Below are positions 1 through 6,092 of a DNA stretch of 7,454 nucleotides, piece after piece. The stretch is from JBEIJQ01 sp040380145 (GTDB lineage Bacteria; Bacteroidota; Bacteroidia; Chitinophagales; Saprospiraceae): assembly GCA_040380145.1 (NCBI GenBank), contig JBEIJQ010000148.1, positions 1 to 7,454 on the forward strand. Direction: 5' to 3'. Below the pieces are notes generated by a model that made no database searches, was not told where the DNA came from, and worked only from the letters and a program-made list of their open reading frames with translations. Numbering within the stretch: the stretch's first letter is position 1; the number at the start of each line of letters is the position of its first letter. A program made the position numbers and the translations under genes.

Positions 1-342
1 ACGGGGCTCGATCCGATCAACTTGGATTCCTCTTCTTTCGAAAAACAATTTCCGGAAGACTTCTTTTCAGACCTCGGCGACTCGGAATGGGATGCCCGCG
101 ACGAATATGCCGAACTGAACCCGCTCGGCGGGCACAAAGTGGGCGGATACCCCCATTTCACCCAAGACGATCCCCGCTACGACGAACTGGCCGAATTCGA
201 CGTCCTGCTTTTCCAAATGGATACAGATTCCGCTAACGGGATCCAATGGGGCGATATGGGCGTGGCCAACTTTTTTGTTCGCCCGGACGACCTGGCCGCG
301 GGGCGTTTCGATCAGGTCCTGTACAACTGGGACTGTCATTGA
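1..342 (+). CDS. DUF1963 / YwqG-family protein, C-terminal part (5' truncated)
   Basis: The reading frame is open from the first base and ends at TGA 340-342, giving the last 113 residues of a protein whose start lies outside the window. The C-terminal signature of the YwqG/DUF1963 family is clear: a GGHKVGGYPHFTQDDPR segment, then LLFQMDTD, then WGDMGVANFF and a terminal VLYNWDCH. In this family these segments belong to a conserved core of cytoplasmic proteins with no established reaction, so no function is assigned. The fragment is acidic and shows no membrane segment. The next gene starts 46 bp downstream on the same strand and could be cotranscribed, although the two functions are not obviously linked. 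The family call is confident; the function is unknown. Confidence 0.85.
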   Translation, partial: TGLDPINLDSSSFEKQFPEDFFSDLGDSEWDARDEYAELNPLGGHKVGGYPHFTQDDPRYDELAEFDVLLFQMDTDSANGIQWGDMGVANFFVRPDDLAAGRFDQVLYNWDCH

Positions 343-350
343 GCCTTCTT

Positions 351-362
351 TTTTTCGAAAAA
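351..362. repeat. TTTTTCGAAAAA palindrome between YwqG-like and AhpD-like genes
   Basis: A 12-bp perfect palindrome lies in the 46-bp gap, flanked by more T residues on both sides. It ends 26 bp before the next ATG. It has no GC-rich stem, so it is not a convincing intrinsic terminator. A similar T-tract/A-tract inverted repeat lies before the NSS transporter at 4421-4434. Its function is unknown; it could be a bent-DNA upstream element or chance. Confidence 0.35.
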
Positions 363-388
363 TTTTCTCTCCAGCAAATCCGATCCGT

Positions 389-733
389 ATGCACGCCAAA
401 GTAGAAGCCTTCAACGCCTATCGCGCCGAGATGAACGAAAAGATCCTCGGGCAGAAGAACAAGGTGCTCAACCGATTTTTCAATCTCGATACCAACTGTT
501 ACGAGGACGGGGCGTTGCCCGCACGCACCAAAGAAATGTTGGGACTGGTGTCCTCGATGGTGCTGCGCTGCGACGACTGCATCGCTTATCATTTGGGCAA
601 GTGCCATGAGCTGGGGATCACCACCGAGGAGATTTTCGAGATCTTTGCCGTGGCCAACCTCGTGGGAGGCTCGATCTGCATCCCGCACACGCGTCGGGCG
701 GTGGAGTACTGGGAAGCGCTTTCGGCCGGCTGA
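389..733 (+). CDS. Carboxymuconolactone decarboxylase (AhpD-like) family protein, 114 aa
   Basis: This small all-helical protein belongs to the AhpD/CMD superfamily. It carries the redox-type CxxC motif with the downstream histidine, C61-D-D-C64-I-A-Y-H68, preceded by the typical PARTKEMLGL helix at about residues 44-53 and followed by the LGI..EEIFEIFAVANLVGG helix pair (75-94). AhpD-like members with CxxCxxxH act as disulphide reductases or alkylhydroperoxidases; true decarboxylases lack this pair, so a thiol-redox role is the better guess. The length of 114 aa matches single-domain members. The frame extends upstream to 275 but overlaps the preceding gene; ATG 389 starts exactly where family similarity would begin and leaves a 46-bp gap. 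No clear Shine-Dalgarno is seen. No peroxiredoxin partner is present in the window, so its physiological substrate is unknown. Confidence 0.88.
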   Translation: MHAKVEAFNAYRAEMNEKILGQKNKVLNRFFNLDTNCYEDGALPARTKEMLGLVSSMVLRCDDCIAYHLGKCHELGITTEEIFEIFAVANLVGGSICIPHTRRAVEYWEALSAG

Positions 734-742
734 ACCCTTTTT

Positions 743-751
743 GGGGGGAGG
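743..751 (+). promoter_or_regulatory. Unusually strong Shine-Dalgarno-like GGGGGGAGG before in-frame ATG 756
   Basis: The G-rich run ends in GGAGG at 747-751, four bases before ATG 756-758. That ATG is in frame with the DUF6089 gene starting at 867. Other genes here have weak or no Shine-Dalgarno sites, so this one stands out. It either marks an upstream start giving a 37-residue N-terminal extension, a translated leader, or is coincidence. Confidence 0.35.
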
Positions 752-775
752 ATTTATGGAAAAAAAGGGCCTTCC

Positions 776-801
776 AAACGAAACGGGGAATAATTTCGTT
801 T
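776..801. repeat. 8-bp inverted repeat AAACGAAA / TTTCGTTT in leader of DUF6089 gene
   Basis: Perfect 8-bp arms at 776-783 and 794-801 are separated by a 10-base spacer. They lie in the 133-bp stretch between the AhpD-like stop and the DUF6089 start. The arms are AT-rich and no T-run follows, so this is not a standard terminator; an operator or mRNA leader stem is possible. A second small stem, CGGG (809-812)/CCCG (818-821), follows. No Bacteroidota-type -7 element is recognised in this gap. Confidence 0.4.
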
Positions 802-866
802 TGATAACCGGGGAAAACCCGTTCATCGGGCGCGCATCGCGTCCACATCTTTTCAATTCGAGGACC

Positions 867-1691
867 ATGCGGAAAAGTTTCCTTGTCGGCGCGCTGTTGT
901 TGGCCGGCATTTCTGGCAACGGCCTGCGGGCCCAGGCTTGGGAGTTGGGCGGTTGGCTCGGCACCACTTTTTATTTTGGCGACCTGAATACCAATTTCAG
1001 CCTGCAGCGGCCCGGTCCGGCCCTCGGCGTGTTGGTGCGCCGCAACTTCGACACCCGGGTCTCGCTCCGGGCCGGCATCAACGCCGGTCGGATGGGTTTC
1101 AGCGACGAACTTTCCGGCAATCCTTTTCAGCAGGCGCGCAACCTGAGTTTCGCCAGCAATTTCGTGGAATTCTCGATCGGCGGCGATTTCAATTTCCTGC
1201 CCTATCTGCACGGCGACCGCAAGCGTTTTTACACTCCCTACCTCACGGCCGGAGTGGGCGTTTTCGCGTTCGACCCCGAAGCGAAATACAACGACCGCTG
1301 GTATCGGCTGCGCCCGCTCGGCACGGAAGGCCAGGCCGAGGGCAACGAATATGCGACCGTACAGCCCAACCTCAACCTTGGCGGCGGTTTCAAAGTGGAC
1401 CTGAACGCTTCTTGGAGCCTCAACCTCGAGGTCAACTACCGGTTCCTGTTCACGGACTACCTCGACGATGTGAGCGGCAACTACGCCGATGTAGCCACCA
1501 TTGCCGCTACCCGCGGGGCCGTGGCGGCCGCGCTGGCCGACCGCTCGTTGGAACTGGATCCGGACGGAACCCCCATCGGGCAGCCCGGTCGACAACGCGG
1601 TGACGGGGTACAGCGGGACGGCTTCATGACCGTCGGGCTGGCATTGGTCTATAGTTTCACCACGATCAACTGTCCGGGGTTCAAGAAATGA
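867..1691 (+). CDS. DUF6089-family outer-membrane beta-barrel protein, 274 aa
   Basis: The protein begins with a classical signal peptide: MRKS, a hydrophobic stretch at residues 5-16, and a likely cleavage site near AQA (22-24). The mature part opens with WELGGWLGTTFYFGDLN, typical of the DUF6089 family, an 8-strand-type barrel widespread in Bacteroidota. Alternating aromatic and glycine-rich strands follow: VSLRAGINAG, FVEFSIGGDFNF, YTPYLTAGVGVFAF, NLNLGGGFKVDL, LNLEVNYRFLFTDYLDDV. The last strand is FMTVGLALVYSFT, before a short tail that keeps a cysteine. It is expected in the outer membrane; its biological role is not known. ATG 867 was chosen because the signal peptide begins there, although an in-frame ATG at 756 has a stronger Shine-Dalgarno. 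It converges with the isomerase gene with only 5 bp between stop codons. Confidence 0.85.
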   Translation: MRKSFLVGALLLAGISGNGLRAQAWELGGWLGTTFYFGDLNTNFSLQRPGPALGVLVRRNFDTRVSLRAGINAGRMGFSDELSGNPFQQARNLSFASNFVEFSIGGDFNFLPYLHGDRKRFYTPYLTAGVGVFAFDPEAKYNDRWYRLRPLGTEGQAEGNEYATVQPNLNLGGGFKVDLNASWSLNLEVNYRFLFTDYLDDVSGNYADVATIAATRGAVAAALADRSLELDPDGTPIGQPGRQRGDGVQRDGFMTVGLALVYSFTTINCPGFKK

Positions 1692-1710
1692 TCGGCTCAA
1701 TGCCCGATCA
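1689..1710 (-). terminator. Possible bidirectional terminator hairpin at convergent gene ends
   Basis: TGATCGG (1689-1695) pairs perfectly with CCGATCA (1704-1710) around an 8-base loop. The left arm contains the plus-strand stop codon and the loop contains the minus-strand stop. Reading the minus strand, the stem is followed by TTTCTTG, a modest U-rich tail; the plus strand has no T-run. It is therefore more likely to end the minus-strand operon. The stem is short, so this is tentative. Confidence 0.35.
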
Positions 1711-2443
1711 CCTTCCATTGCATCGTCACGTTTTTCAAGGGACGGTTGTCGCCGTTGACCGATTGTTCGGCGATTTTATCGATCACCTCGAGGCCCTCGT
1801 ACACGCGCCCGAAAACCGTGTATTCGCGGTCGAGCTGGGGCGTCCCGCCGATGTTTTGGTATTCCCAGCGCTGTCGGGCGGAATAGGCGATCCCCTTTGT
1901 GCGCTCGTAATGGTCGAGCTGCTCGGCACTGACGGGGCGCCCTTGCACGAGATAAAACTGTGAGCCGGAGGATTCTTTGCCGGGATTGGCCTCGTCGCCG
2001 AGGCGCGCCGCGCACAGGGCTCCCTTCACATGCACATAGTGGTCGTCGAACTCGGCCGGCAGGGTGTACCCGGGGCCGCCGCCGCCGAGTCGGGTGTGGG
2101 CAGGAGCGTTCCTTGATGTCGGGTCACCGCCTTGGATCATGAAACCGCTCACCACGCGATGGAAAAGCAGCCCTTCGAAAAACCCTTCCTTGACCAGTTT
2201 CAGGAAATTTTCCTTGTGCAGGCCCGTGTTGCAGTACAGTTCGACCTTCATCGTTCCGTAAGGAGTCGTCAGTTCCAAGCGGGTGGCCGAACTGTCGGGC
2301 CGGTACGGTTCGAAGGTCTCGCGTTCGGCGGCGACGGGAGCGGTGGAGGGGCCCGTCGGGGTTTCCGACGCGGTTTTTCGGGTATTGCAGGCACCGGCCC
2401 CAAGGGCCGCCCACAACAGGAACATTGCGCAGATACGGGGCAT
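1697..2443 (-). CDS. Cyclophilin-type peptidyl-prolyl cis-trans isomerase, probable lipoprotein, 248 aa
   Basis: The enzyme catalyses cis-trans isomerisation of prolyl peptide bonds during folding of envelope proteins. An N-terminal hydrophobic segment (residues 6-17) ends in GAGAC, a non-canonical lipobox with Cys19 as the predicted lipidation site, followed by a Ser/Thr/Pro-rich linker to about residue 55. The cyclophilin fold then shows LELTTPYGTMKVELY (57-70), FHRVVSGFMIQGGDP (94-108, containing catalytic Arg96 and Phe101/Gln104), GSQFYLVQG (160-168) and EYTVFGRVYEGLEVIDKIA (207-225). Compared with human CypA there is a roughly 30-residue insertion after QFYLVQG, as in many Bacteroidota homologues. 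The CypA Trp121 and His126 positions read Gln203 and Tyr208, so cyclosporin insensitivity would be expected. It is the last gene of a minus-strand operon, 17 bp after the small membrane protein. Attachment to the periplasmic face of a membrane is inferred. Confidence 0.92.
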   Translation of the reverse strand: MPRICAMFLLWAALGAGACNTRKTASETPTGPSTAPVAAERETFEPYRPDSSATRLELTTPYGTMKVELYCNTGLHKENFLKLVKEGFFEGLLFHRVVSGFMIQGGDPTSRNAPAHTRLGGGGPGYTLPAEFDDHYVHVKGALCAARLGDEANPGKESSGSQFYLVQGRPVSAEQLDHYERTKGIAYSARQRWEYQNIGGTPQLDREYTVFGRVYEGLEVIDKIAEQSVNGDNRPLKNVTMQWKVIGH

Positions 2444-2460
2444 GTCGGCAACCGGGCGGA

Positions 2461-2586
2461 TTACATCTCGGGGTAATGGTGGTGCTCTTTTTTATTGGAG
2501 CGGAGCACTTTCACAAAAAAATAGATCACGGCAAATGTGATGGTGCCCTCTGAAATGAGCATGAAAATGAGCGCTTTAGTGTCCAT
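2461..2586 (-). CDS. 41-residue single-helix membrane protein, probable MetS-like small subunit of the NSS transporter
   Basis: Read on the minus strand, ATG at 2586-2584 opens a 41-codon frame ending at TAA 2463-2461. The protein begins MDTKALIFMLISEGTITF and continues AVIYFFVKVLRSNKKEHHH, then YPEM. It has one hydrophobic helix at about residues 5-28, then a basic, histidine-rich tail predicted to be cytoplasmic (positive-inside rule). Its start overlaps the transporter stop by 11 nt (ATGGACACTAA), which points to translational coupling, and the isomerase begins 17 bp later. In Corynebacterium the NSS transporter MetP needs a small one-helix partner, MetS, encoded directly downstream. Position, size and topology match that arrangement, but sequence identity to MetS cannot be tested here. 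It is probably an accessory subunit needed for transporter assembly or activity. The short length makes annotation pipelines likely to miss it. Confidence 0.75.
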   Translation of the reverse strand: MDTKALIFMLISEGTITFAVIYFFVKVLRSNKKEHHHYPEM

Positions 2587-4405
2587 GGTCGAGCATTGCC
2601 TGTTTTTTTCGCTTGCGGTCCGCCGTCCGTACCATCAGGGCGATGCCGAGGAACAGGGCCAGCAGGAGCAGGCGGGATAAATTTACGAAGATTTTCTTGG
2701 CGCCGAGGTCCGCCACCTGTTTTTTGGCCGCCAGATCGGCTTGGGCAAAGGCCGCGTCGGACCTTTTGCGGAATTCTCCGGCGGAAAGCACTGCCGTTCC
2801 GTCGAACAGCGGGCGAATTTTCCGGTCCATCAGTTCCAGCGGGAATTTGTCTTGCAGGCGAGTGGCCACTTCTTGGTAGTCGAGCGGCAGGCCGGCACTT
2901 TCCTCGGCGGAAAGGTCGAGAGAGGCGAGGGCGGTTTTGAGCTTTTCGTCCCCGTCGGATTCGTCCCGGACGACCTGCACCTGTTCGGCGATGTCGCGGT
3001 TGAGCAACTTGCGCCCGATCTCGGGCAGGTTCATCACCAGCACGAAGCCCAAAATGAGCGGTGTGACATACTGGATGACATATCGGAAAAAATAAGGCAC
3101 CTGGATATCCGCCCCGTCGGTGATTTCCCGCCAACCTTTTTCCATTCCGAAAATCCATGCGAACAGCAGGATTTCCGCAAAAGCAAAGATCACCAGCGAG
3201 ATGGTGCCCGCCCAATAATCGTATTCGTCGAACACGCCGTACTCGAAAAACAGCACCGTGGGCAGTCCCAGCAGGAAAACCAAGCCACCGAACAGCCATG
3301 CGGCCCGCTCGCGGCTCCATCCGAACTCGTCCTGCAAGAAGCCCATCACCGGGGTGCCCATCGCCAACGAAGAGGTGATGCCCGCGAAGAACAGCAGACC
3401 GAACCACATCACGCCCGCGGCTACCGACATCAGCGATCCCCAGTTTTGGAACAAGGCTGGCAGGGTGCGGAAACCCAGTCCGAGGCCGCCGTTTTTGACC
3501 ATTTCCGTCACCTGTTCGATACCGAAATAGCCCACCGAGATCGGGATCAGGATGGCGCTGCCCAGCACCACTTCCACGAACTCGTTGGTCCAACCGGCCG
3601 TCATCGCGTTGAGCGCCACATCCTCTTTGGGTTTCAGGTACGAGGCATAGCAGTGGATGCTGCCCATTCCGAGGGAAAGGGTGAAAAAGATCTGTCCGGC
3701 GGCGGCCAACCACACCTTGGGGCTCATCAGGGTCGTTGCGAAATCGCTGGCCGGCGACCAAAGGAAGTTGAATCCCACCAAGCCGTCGTATCGGGCCCCG
3801 TCCGAGCCGGCGGTGAGCGTCACGCCCTTGACGGCCAAAAACACGCCGAACACGATCAGCAGCGGCATGCCGATCGTGGAGGCCAGTTCCACGCCGCCGC
3901 TCAGTCCGCGCGACAGGATATAGGTGTTGAGCAGCAGGCAAACGATCCAAAAAACGAAGGGTTCCCAGTTGTTGAGCCCGATATAATGGTCGAAAAACGC
4001 GCTGATCTCGGCTTCCGATTTGCCCCCGAAAGTGCCCGCCACGGAGTGGTACACATATCCGAGGGTCCAACTTTCGAGGTAGCAGTAGTAGGCTGCTACG
4101 GCGAGGTTGGTGAAGATGCCGAACACGCCGACATATTTCCAGATCCGGGCCTTGTGGAAGGAGTCCAAGATAAAGGGCGTGCTGTGGTGGCCGAACTTGC
4201 CCCCGTAGCGTCCCATGGCCCATTCCACGAACAACAGGGGGATGCCCATCAGCGCGAAGCAGACCAGATAGGGGATGATGAAAGTGCCGCCGCCGTTTTG
4301 GACGGCCTGCACCGGAAAGCGCAGGAAATTCCCCAGCCCCACGGCGTTGCCGGCCATGGCGAGGATCAGGCCGATGCGGGTTCCCCAGGATTCTTGGTTG
4401 GACAT
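2576..4405 (-). CDS. Na+-coupled NSS (SNF) family amino-acid transporter, LeuT-like, 609 aa
   Basis: This inner-membrane symporter uses the Na+ gradient to import an amino acid. Similarity to LeuT is strong across 12 helices, for example LAMAGNAVGLGNFLRFP (15-31), GQIFFTLSLGMGSI (237-250) and LLFFAGITSSLA (337-348). By alignment from memory, the Na1 ligands are present (Ala21, Asn26, Thr242, Asn274), as are the Na2 ligands (Gly19, Val22, Ala341, Thr344, Ser345) and the outer-gate pair Arg29/Asp396. Glu278 matches LeuT Glu290, which predicts chloride independence. Two pocket positions differ: LeuT Phe259 is Met247 and Ile359 is Met349, so substrate preference may differ from leucine. The loop between TM11 (~440-460) and TM12 (~572-592) is about 110 residues, against about 20 in LeuT, and should face the periplasm. 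ATG 4405 places family similarity within six residues of the N-terminus. It is the first gene of an operon with the small membrane protein and the isomerase. Confidence 0.95.
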   Translation of the reverse strand: MSNQESWGTRIGLILAMAGNAVGLGNFLRFPVQAVQNGGGTFIIPYLVCFALMGIPLLFVEWAMGRYGGKFGHHSTPFILDSFHKARIWKYVGVFGIFTNLAVAAYYCYLESWTLGYVYHSVAGTFGGKSEAEISAFFDHYIGLNNWEPFVFWIVCLLLNTYILSRGLSGGVELASTIGMPLLIVFGVFLAVKGVTLTAGSDGARYDGLVGFNFLWSPASDFATTLMSPKVWLAAAGQIFFTLSLGMGSIHCYASYLKPKEDVALNAMTAGWTNEFVEVVLGSAILIPISVGYFGIEQVTEMVKNGGLGLGFRTLPALFQNWGSLMSVAAGVMWFGLLFFAGITSSLAMGTPVMGFLQDEFGWSRERAAWLFGGLVFLLGLPTVLFFEYGVFDEYDYWAGTISLVIFAFAEILLFAWIFGMEKGWREITDGADIQVPYFFRYVIQYVTPLILGFVLVMNLPEIGRKLLNRDIAEQVQVVRDESDGDEKLKTALASLDLSAEESAGLPLDYQEVATRLQDKFPLELMDRKIRPLFDGTAVLSAGEFRKRSDAAFAQADLAAKKQVADLGAKKIFVNLSRLLLLALFLGIALMVRTADRKRKKQAMLDHGH

Positions 4406-4428
4406 GTGCGGTGTGGTTCGTTTTTTTC

Positions 4429-4458
4429 AAAAAACTGCCCCCAAGCGGGGTTCTGCAG
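4429..4458 (-). terminator. Intrinsic terminator after the glycosyltransferase gene
   Basis: On the minus strand, CTGC (4458-4455) and CCCC (4450-4447) pair with GGGG (4442-4439) and GCAG (4438-4435). The loop is GCTT, with a four-base AGAA bulge on the 5' side. Six T residues follow directly at 4434-4429. It begins 13 nt past the glycosyltransferase stop and ends 23 nt before the transporter start, so it should separate the two minus-strand units. The T-run also forms the inverted repeat TTTTTT-G-AAAAAA with the following A-tract. Confidence 0.6.
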
Positions 4459-4471
4459 CTGCCGGGCGCGT

Positions 4472-5614
4472 TTACCGGCGGACGATTTCGTACAGGGCGA
4501 CCAGTCGGCCCATTTCCTTGGCGCGGTCTGCGTGTTCGAGCACGGCCGCTTTGGCCGCTGCCAGATCAGGACGGAGTTCGCCCGTGAGGATTTGCGCCAT
4601 GGCCTGCGCCAGTTCTTCCGGTGTCCATCCCTGCAGGAAGTGGATCCCTTTTCCGAAAACCGTTTGGTCCAAGGGAATGGGAGAAAAAACGATGGGTTTT
4701 TCCAGCAGCATCGCTTCGAGCGCCGACACCGGGGTGCCGTCCGATTTGGGCACCATCACCACGAGCCGGCACTGGCGGTAGCAATGGAACATTTCGGGCT
4801 GACCCAGCGTGGGCAGGAAAACAAACTCTGCCCCGGGGATATCGCGGGTCTTTTCCCGTATGGACGCCACATAGTCCCGATGGGCGCTGTCGGCGTTTAC
4901 GAACACGAAACCGAGCCGGCGGCGCAGGTCCTCCGGCAGCAGGGCGATCGCCTCGACGGCCAGTTCGTGGTTGTACAACGGCGCCATCGATCGGGGGAAG
5001 AACACGAACGGTTTGGGCGGCAGGGCCAAGGGCATCGTGGGCCGTGCGCCGAGCGTCTGCTCCACATCCACGCCGGTGCGGATGACGGTCGAGGGCGGTG
5101 CGCCCGGGAAAAGTTCCCGGATCGCATCGGCTTGGCGTTCCGAAGTGCTCGTGATGAACGCGGCCCGCCCAAAAGCCTTTTCGTAGATCTTCGCCGACAG
5201 TTTGCGGGCCCAAGTGGAACGGTCCAGCGTACGGGGGATCGAAACGAGGACATCGCTGCCCCGCGTGGTGATCGCCACCGGCACGCCGATCCAACCGGAA
5301 AAGGCAGCCCATTGGGCGTTCGGGTCGGCGTACAGGATGTGCAGCACATCGATGCGGTGCTCGCGGACCATGCGGCGCAGGTAGCGCAGGCCCCGCCAAA
5401 CGGCCAAGGGGCGCGTGATGTCGAAACCGCCCATGCCCGGCAGCCGACGGATGCCGGCGGCCTCAAAAGAGGCTTTCGTTTTGGCGTCGGGCCGATAATC
5501 GTCCACACAGGGAATCCACCAAGTCCGGCAGTCCGGTTTGGACGCTATGCTGCGGATCCAGTTCCAATCGTGGACGGAATTCGGATTGGCGAGGTAAAGG
5601 ACGTTCAAGGCCAA
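4472..5614 (-). CDS. Glycosyltransferase, GT4-like (GT-B fold), 380 aa
   Basis: This is predicted to move a sugar from a nucleotide-sugar donor to an envelope glycan or lipid acceptor; the actual sugar and acceptor cannot be read from sequence. The N-terminal Rossmann-like domain starts with NVLYLANPNSVHDWNWI (4-20) and includes DVLHILYADPNAQWAA (89-104) and ITTRGSDV (115-122). The C-terminal donor domain carries TGVDVE (180-185), FVFFPRSMAPLYNHELAVEA (203-222) and the signature SDGTPVSALEAMLLEKPIV (291-309). The usual E-x7-E pair of GT4 enzymes appears as Asp292-x7-Glu300. There is no signal peptide or membrane helix, so it is probably cytosolic or membrane-peripheral. The start is not an ATG: the first candidates after the upstream in-frame TGA are TTG 5614 (MALNVLYL) and TTG 5608 (MNVLYL). 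It follows the DUF4293 gene by 18 nt, in the same frame, and is closed by the terminator at 4429-4458. Confidence 0.88.
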   Translation of the reverse strand: MALNVLYLANPNSVHDWNWIRSIASKPDCRTWWIPCVDDYRPDAKTKASFEAAGIRRLPGMGGFDITRPLAVWRGLRYLRRMVREHRIDVLHILYADPNAQWAAFSGWIGVPVAITTRGSDVLVSIPRTLDRSTWARKLSAKIYEKAFGRAAFITSTSERQADAIRELFPGAPPSTVIRTGVDVEQTLGARPTMPLALPPKPFVFFPRSMAPLYNHELAVEAIALLPEDLRRRLGFVFVNADSAHRDYVASIREKTRDIPGAEFVFLPTLGQPEMFHCYRQCRLVVMVPKSDGTPVSALEAMLLEKPIVFSPIPLDQTVFGKGIHFLQGWTPEELAQAMAQILTGELRPDLAAAKAAVLEHADRAKEMGRLVALYEIVRR

Positions 5615-5632
5615 ATGGGTTGGGGAAAAAAA

Positions 5633-6043
5633 TCAGCGCAGCCGATCGGCAGAGCGAACCAGGTCCTCGTCTTTGCGGATGGCCCGCACGGCAAACAAAG
5701 AAAGATTCGCGCTGAGCAAGGGCATCAACAGCCCCAGGCCCAAGGCATACGAAGGCCCGGAGGAAAAAACCAAAAAAGCGGCATAACCGGCCGAGGCCAA
5801 GATCGCGTACATCCCGACATAGGCCACACGGGCCTGCAGGGGACGGTTCTTGAACAGACCGATGGACGCCAGCGATGCGGCCGCGGAAACCAGCACCAGC
5901 GCCGAGAATATCCAATTTTCACCGGCGGTGATCCGCGTTTCGCCCCCTCCGGCCGCGGCCACCGTGGCCACCGGCAAGACGAACAACAGCAGATCGGTCG
6001 ATCCGGCCAACAACAACAGTACGGTCTGAATGCGCTGCAACAT
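5633..6043 (-). CDS. DUF4293-family integral membrane protein, 136 aa
   Basis: The protein starts MLQRIQTVLLLLA and ends AVRAIRKDEDLVRSADRLR, both hallmarks of DUF4293, a Bacteroidota-restricted family of four-helix inner-membrane proteins with no known function. Hydrophobic segments lie at about residues 5-29, 43-64, 71-93 and 98-120; the basic C-terminus should be cytoplasmic. The frame extends upstream to 6166, but those 41 extra codons cross the divergent promoter region and do not resemble the family, so ATG 6043 was chosen. It is the first gene of a two-gene minus-strand unit with the glycosyltransferase, separated by 18 nt. It is divergent from the YihY-family gene, with 125 bp between starts. 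Confidence 0.88.
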   Translation of the reverse strand: MLQRIQTVLLLLAGSTDLLLFVLPVATVAAAGGGETRITAGENWIFSALVLVSAAASLASIGLFKNRPLQARVAYVGMYAILASAGYAAFLVFSSGPSYALGLGLLMPLLSANLSLFAVRAIRKDEDLVRSADRLR

Positions 6044-6084
6044 GGGAAATTCGAGGGAATAGAGATGAAAACGGCCGATCGCCC

Positions 6085-6092
6085 TATCTTTG
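6085..6092 (+). promoter_or_regulatory. Bacteroidota-type -7 element TATCTTTG upstream of the YihY-family gene
   Basis: TATCTTTG is an exact match to the TAnnTTTG -7 consensus of Bacteroidota housekeeping promoters, in the typical context CCCTATCTTTGTA. It would place transcription start near 6099 and a leader of about 70 nt before ATG 6169. No TTTG-like -33 element is seen at the usual distance upstream. Confidence 0.55.

Noticed and set aside
618..1718. 366-codon minus-strand frame opposite the DUF6089 gene
   Set aside because: No domain is seen, and the plus strand has a signal peptide and beta-barrel strand pattern.
2526..4430. 634-codon frame on the same strand as the transporter
   Set aside because: It is a shifted reading of the NSS gene; the membrane helices and sodium-site motifs occur only in the 609-aa frame.
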